In this document: piece after piece, positions 62,568-64,000 of the stretch
Layout: the number at the start of each line of letters is the position of its first letter
How positions within the stretch are numbered: position 1 is the first letter of the stretch
Assembly: GCF_900110735.1 (NCBI RefSeq)
Contig: NZ_FOET01000011.1
Coordinates: 62,001 to 126,000 of the forward strand
Length of the DNA: 64,000 nucleotides
Source of the DNA: Streptomyces radiopugnans
GTDB lineage: Bacteria > Actinomycetota > Actinomycetes > Streptomycetales > Streptomycetaceae
Direction of reading: 5' to 3'
The notes under the pieces: generated by a model
Told to the model about the DNA's origin: nothing
The model's input: only the letters and a program-made list of their open reading frames with translations
Database searches by the model: none
Translations under genes and position numbers: made by a program

Positions 62568-63401
62568 TCAGCGCGAGTGGCCCAGCCACCGTCCGCGCAG
62601 CGCGATCAGGACGGCCGCCGCCACCGCGAGCAGCAGCAGCGAGACCGAGGTCGCGGCGGCCGGGTCCTGCTGGAGGAGCAGATAGACCTGGAGCGGCAGG
62701 GTCTGGGTGACCCCCGGCAGATTGCCCGCGAAGGTGATCGTCGCACCGAACTCGCCCAGCGCCCGCGCCCAGCACAGCGCGGCGCCCGCGGCCAGGGAGG
62801 GCGCCACCATGGGCAGGGTGACGTACCGCAGCGTCTGGGGGAGGGTCGCGCCCATGGTGGCGGCGGCCTCCTCGTAGCGCGGGTCGATCCCGGCCAGCGC
62901 CCCCTCCAGGCCGATGACCAGGAACGGCATCGCCACGAAGGCCGCGGCGACCACCGCGCCCGCGGTGGAGAACGGCAGCGTCACCCCCACAGCCTCCAGA
63001 GGCCCGCCGAGAAGTCCGCCGCGCCCGAAGCCGCGCAGCAGGGCGACGCCCGCCACGGTCGGCGGCAGCACCATCGGCAGCAGCACCAGGGAGCGCACCA
63101 GCGCCTTGCCGGGGAAGTCGGTGCGGGCCAGCAGCCACGCCAGCGGCACGCCCAGGACGAGGGAGAGCAGCAGGGCCAGGCCGGAGACCAGCAGGGACAG
63201 CCCCAGCGCCCGGACCACATCGGGTGAGGAGAGCTGCCCGGCCAGGCCCCGCCAGGGTGTGTGGGCCACCACCCCGGCCAGGGGCACGGCCAGGAAGGCG
63301 GCCGCCAGCGCGGCAGGACCGCCGAGCGCGGCGGGCGTGCGGCTGCGTGCAGCGGGTGTACGGGCGCGCGGCCGGGTGCGGGGTGCGGTGCGGTGGTTCA
63401 C
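62568..63401 (-). CDS. modB: molybdate ABC transporter permease ModB
   Basis: 277 residues with about six helices. ModB/CysT-type signature EEAAATMGATLPQTLRYVTLP is the EAA loop; LGFxxGVPLAWLLARTDFPGKALVRSLVLLP is the usual ModB start of the core. GTG start overlaps the modA stop by four bases (GTGA), giving tight coupling. Long basic N-terminus (about 25 residues, Arg/Ala/Pro). ATPase ModC is not in the window; it would lie outside or be shared. Confidence 0.92.
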   Translation of the reverse strand: MNHRTAPRTRPRARTPAARSRTPAALGGPAALAAAFLAVPLAGVVAHTPWRGLAGQLSSPDVVRALGLSLLVSGLALLLSLVLGVPLAWLLARTDFPGKALVRSLVLLPMVLPPTVAGVALLRGFGRGGLLGGPLEAVGVTLPFSTAGAVVAAAFVAMPFLVIGLEGALAGIDPRYEEAAATMGATLPQTLRYVTLPMVAPSLAAGAALCWARALGEFGATITFAGNLPGVTQTLPLQVYLLLQQDPAAATSVSLLLLAVAAAVLIALRGRWLGHSR

Positions 63402-64000
63402 GGCAGCAGGAAACCGGCCTCCCGCAGCAGACGGCGGGCCGGTTCGGAGCCCAGCCAGGCGATGAAGTCCGCGGCCCGCCCGGGGTGGGCGGCGTCCTCC
63501 AGCGGCGCGGCGGGGTAGCGCACGCCGGCCCCGCCGCCGGGGACGGGCACCGCCTCGACGCGGCCCTCGGAGGCGGCCGCGTCGGAGGCGTACACCAGCC
63601 CGGCGTCCGCCTCGCCCAGCTCCACCTTGCTCAGCACGGCCCGCACGCTCGGCTCCCGGGAGACCGGGCGCACGGTGACGCCGTGCCGCTCCAGCAGCCG
63701 CTGCCCGTACCGCCCGGCGGGGACCTCGGGGGCGGCGAGCACCACCTTCACGTCATCGCGGGCGAGGTCGCGGAGGGAGCCGACGCCCAGGGGGTCGCCG
63801 GGGGCCGTGGCGATGACGAGCCGGTTGCGGGCGATCACGGTGGACGGGCCGGTGAAGTCCCGCAGGGCCTCCATCGTCGCGGTGTCGGCGGTGACGACCA
63901 GGTCGGCGGGCGCGCCCTGGCGGATCTGCGCGGCCAGCTCCTGGGAGCCGGCGAAGGACAGGCGCAGCCGTACGCCCGGGTGCTCCTCCTCGTACGCGGC
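63398..64000 (-). CDS. modA: molybdate-binding protein ModA, 5' end outside window
   Basis: The frame is open through base 64000 on the minus strand, so the first part is missing; 200 residues remain. Visible segments are ModA-like: GVRLRLSFAGSQELAAQI, GAPADLVVTADTATM, LVIATAPGDPLGVGSLRDL, EPSVRAVLSKVELGEADAGLVYASDA, and SEPARRLLREAGFLLP at the end. Periplasmic-type receptor for molybdate or tungstate, probably lipoprotein in Streptomyces (signal region not seen). Upstream of modB in the same operon. Confidence 0.9.
   Translation of the reverse strand, partial: AAYEEEHPGVRLRLSFAGSQELAAQIRQGAPADLVVTADTATMEALRDFTGPSTVIARNRLVIATAPGDPLGVGSLRDLARDDVKVVLAAPEVPAGRYGQRLLERHGVTVRPVSREPSVRAVLSKVELGEADAGLVYASDAAASEGRVEAVPVPGGGAGVRYPAAPLEDAAHPGRAADFIAWLGSEPARRLLREAGFLLP

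Noticed and set aside
59548..63138. 1196-codon minus-strand open frame
   Set aside because: Spans several convincing plus-strand genes; no coding evidence.

Overview
The window is a very GC-rich, gene-dense stretch of an actinobacterial chromosome, almost certainly Streptomyces. Third codon positions are strongly G/C, GTG and TTG starts are common, intergenic hairpins are GC-rich, and the gene set (mycothiol deacetylase MshB, LOG protein, DUF3117, DUF3107, DUF3152, SUFU-domain and ferritin-fold proteins) is typical of Streptomyces. I see no rRNA, tRNA, CRISPR array, prophage or insertion sequence. It reads as core chromosome.

Layout. (1) 1-3931: two tandem SpoIIE-type phosphatases with GAF and RsbW-like ATPase domains. 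(2) 4290-6197: translational GTPase typA. (3) 7032-13287: five-gene peptide ABC importer behind an 834-base non-coding leader. (4) 13453-19754: S9 peptidase, small membrane protein, mshB and a large membrane protein with PG_binding_4-like domains. (5) 19852-26618: housekeeping genes including a 7Fe ferredoxin, dapC and dapE (lysine/diaminopimelate). (6) 26773-30960: LOG protein, FolP2-like protein, DivIVA-motif protein, DNA glycosylase tag, enoyl-CoA hydratase and DUF3117. (7) 31096-36033: envelope-stress locus: O-methyltransferase, ECF sigma factor (SigE-like), zinc-finger anti-sigma factor, HtrA protease and TatB, with an ECF-type promoter (GGAACC, 16 bases, CGTT) in front of the sigma gene. 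(8) 36195-44242: Mrp ATPase, DUF1003, MgtE-N/CBS protein, lipoprotein, EamA transporter and CorA. (9) 44726-56224: SUFU protein, PHP phosphoesterase, MarC, two alpha/beta hydrolases, DEAD-box helicase, ferritin-fold protein, TetR regulator and DUF3152 metalloprotease. (10) 56405-61248: tightly packed glycosyltransferase (PelF/DUF3492 type), polytopic membrane protein, 18-codon mini-ORF, sugar epimerase and spherulin-4-like protein. (11) 61312-64000: moeZ and convergent modB/modA (molybdate import), modA being cut by the window end.

From memory, the order typA, SBP lipoprotein, mshB, ferredoxin, dapC, dapE, LOG, folP2, DivIVA-like, tag, DUF3117, O-methyltransferase, sigE, anti-sigma, htrA, tatB, mrp, MgtE-N/CBS, corA parallels the Rv1165-Rv1239c region of Mycobacterium tuberculosis, so most of the window is an ancient actinobacterial backbone.

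Most interesting: region 10 has the parts list of a Pel/galactosaminogalactan-like aminosugar exopolysaccharide system (GT4 of PelF type, membrane partner, C4-epimerase-like SDR, spherulin-4 fold). The spherulin-4 protein appears to lack the usual catalytic glutamates. Also notable are about ten apparently leaderless promoters (TAnnnT six or seven bases before the start codon), a probable sigma-factor autoregulatory promoter, two candidate non-standard start codons (ATT, CTG) and nested inverted repeats.
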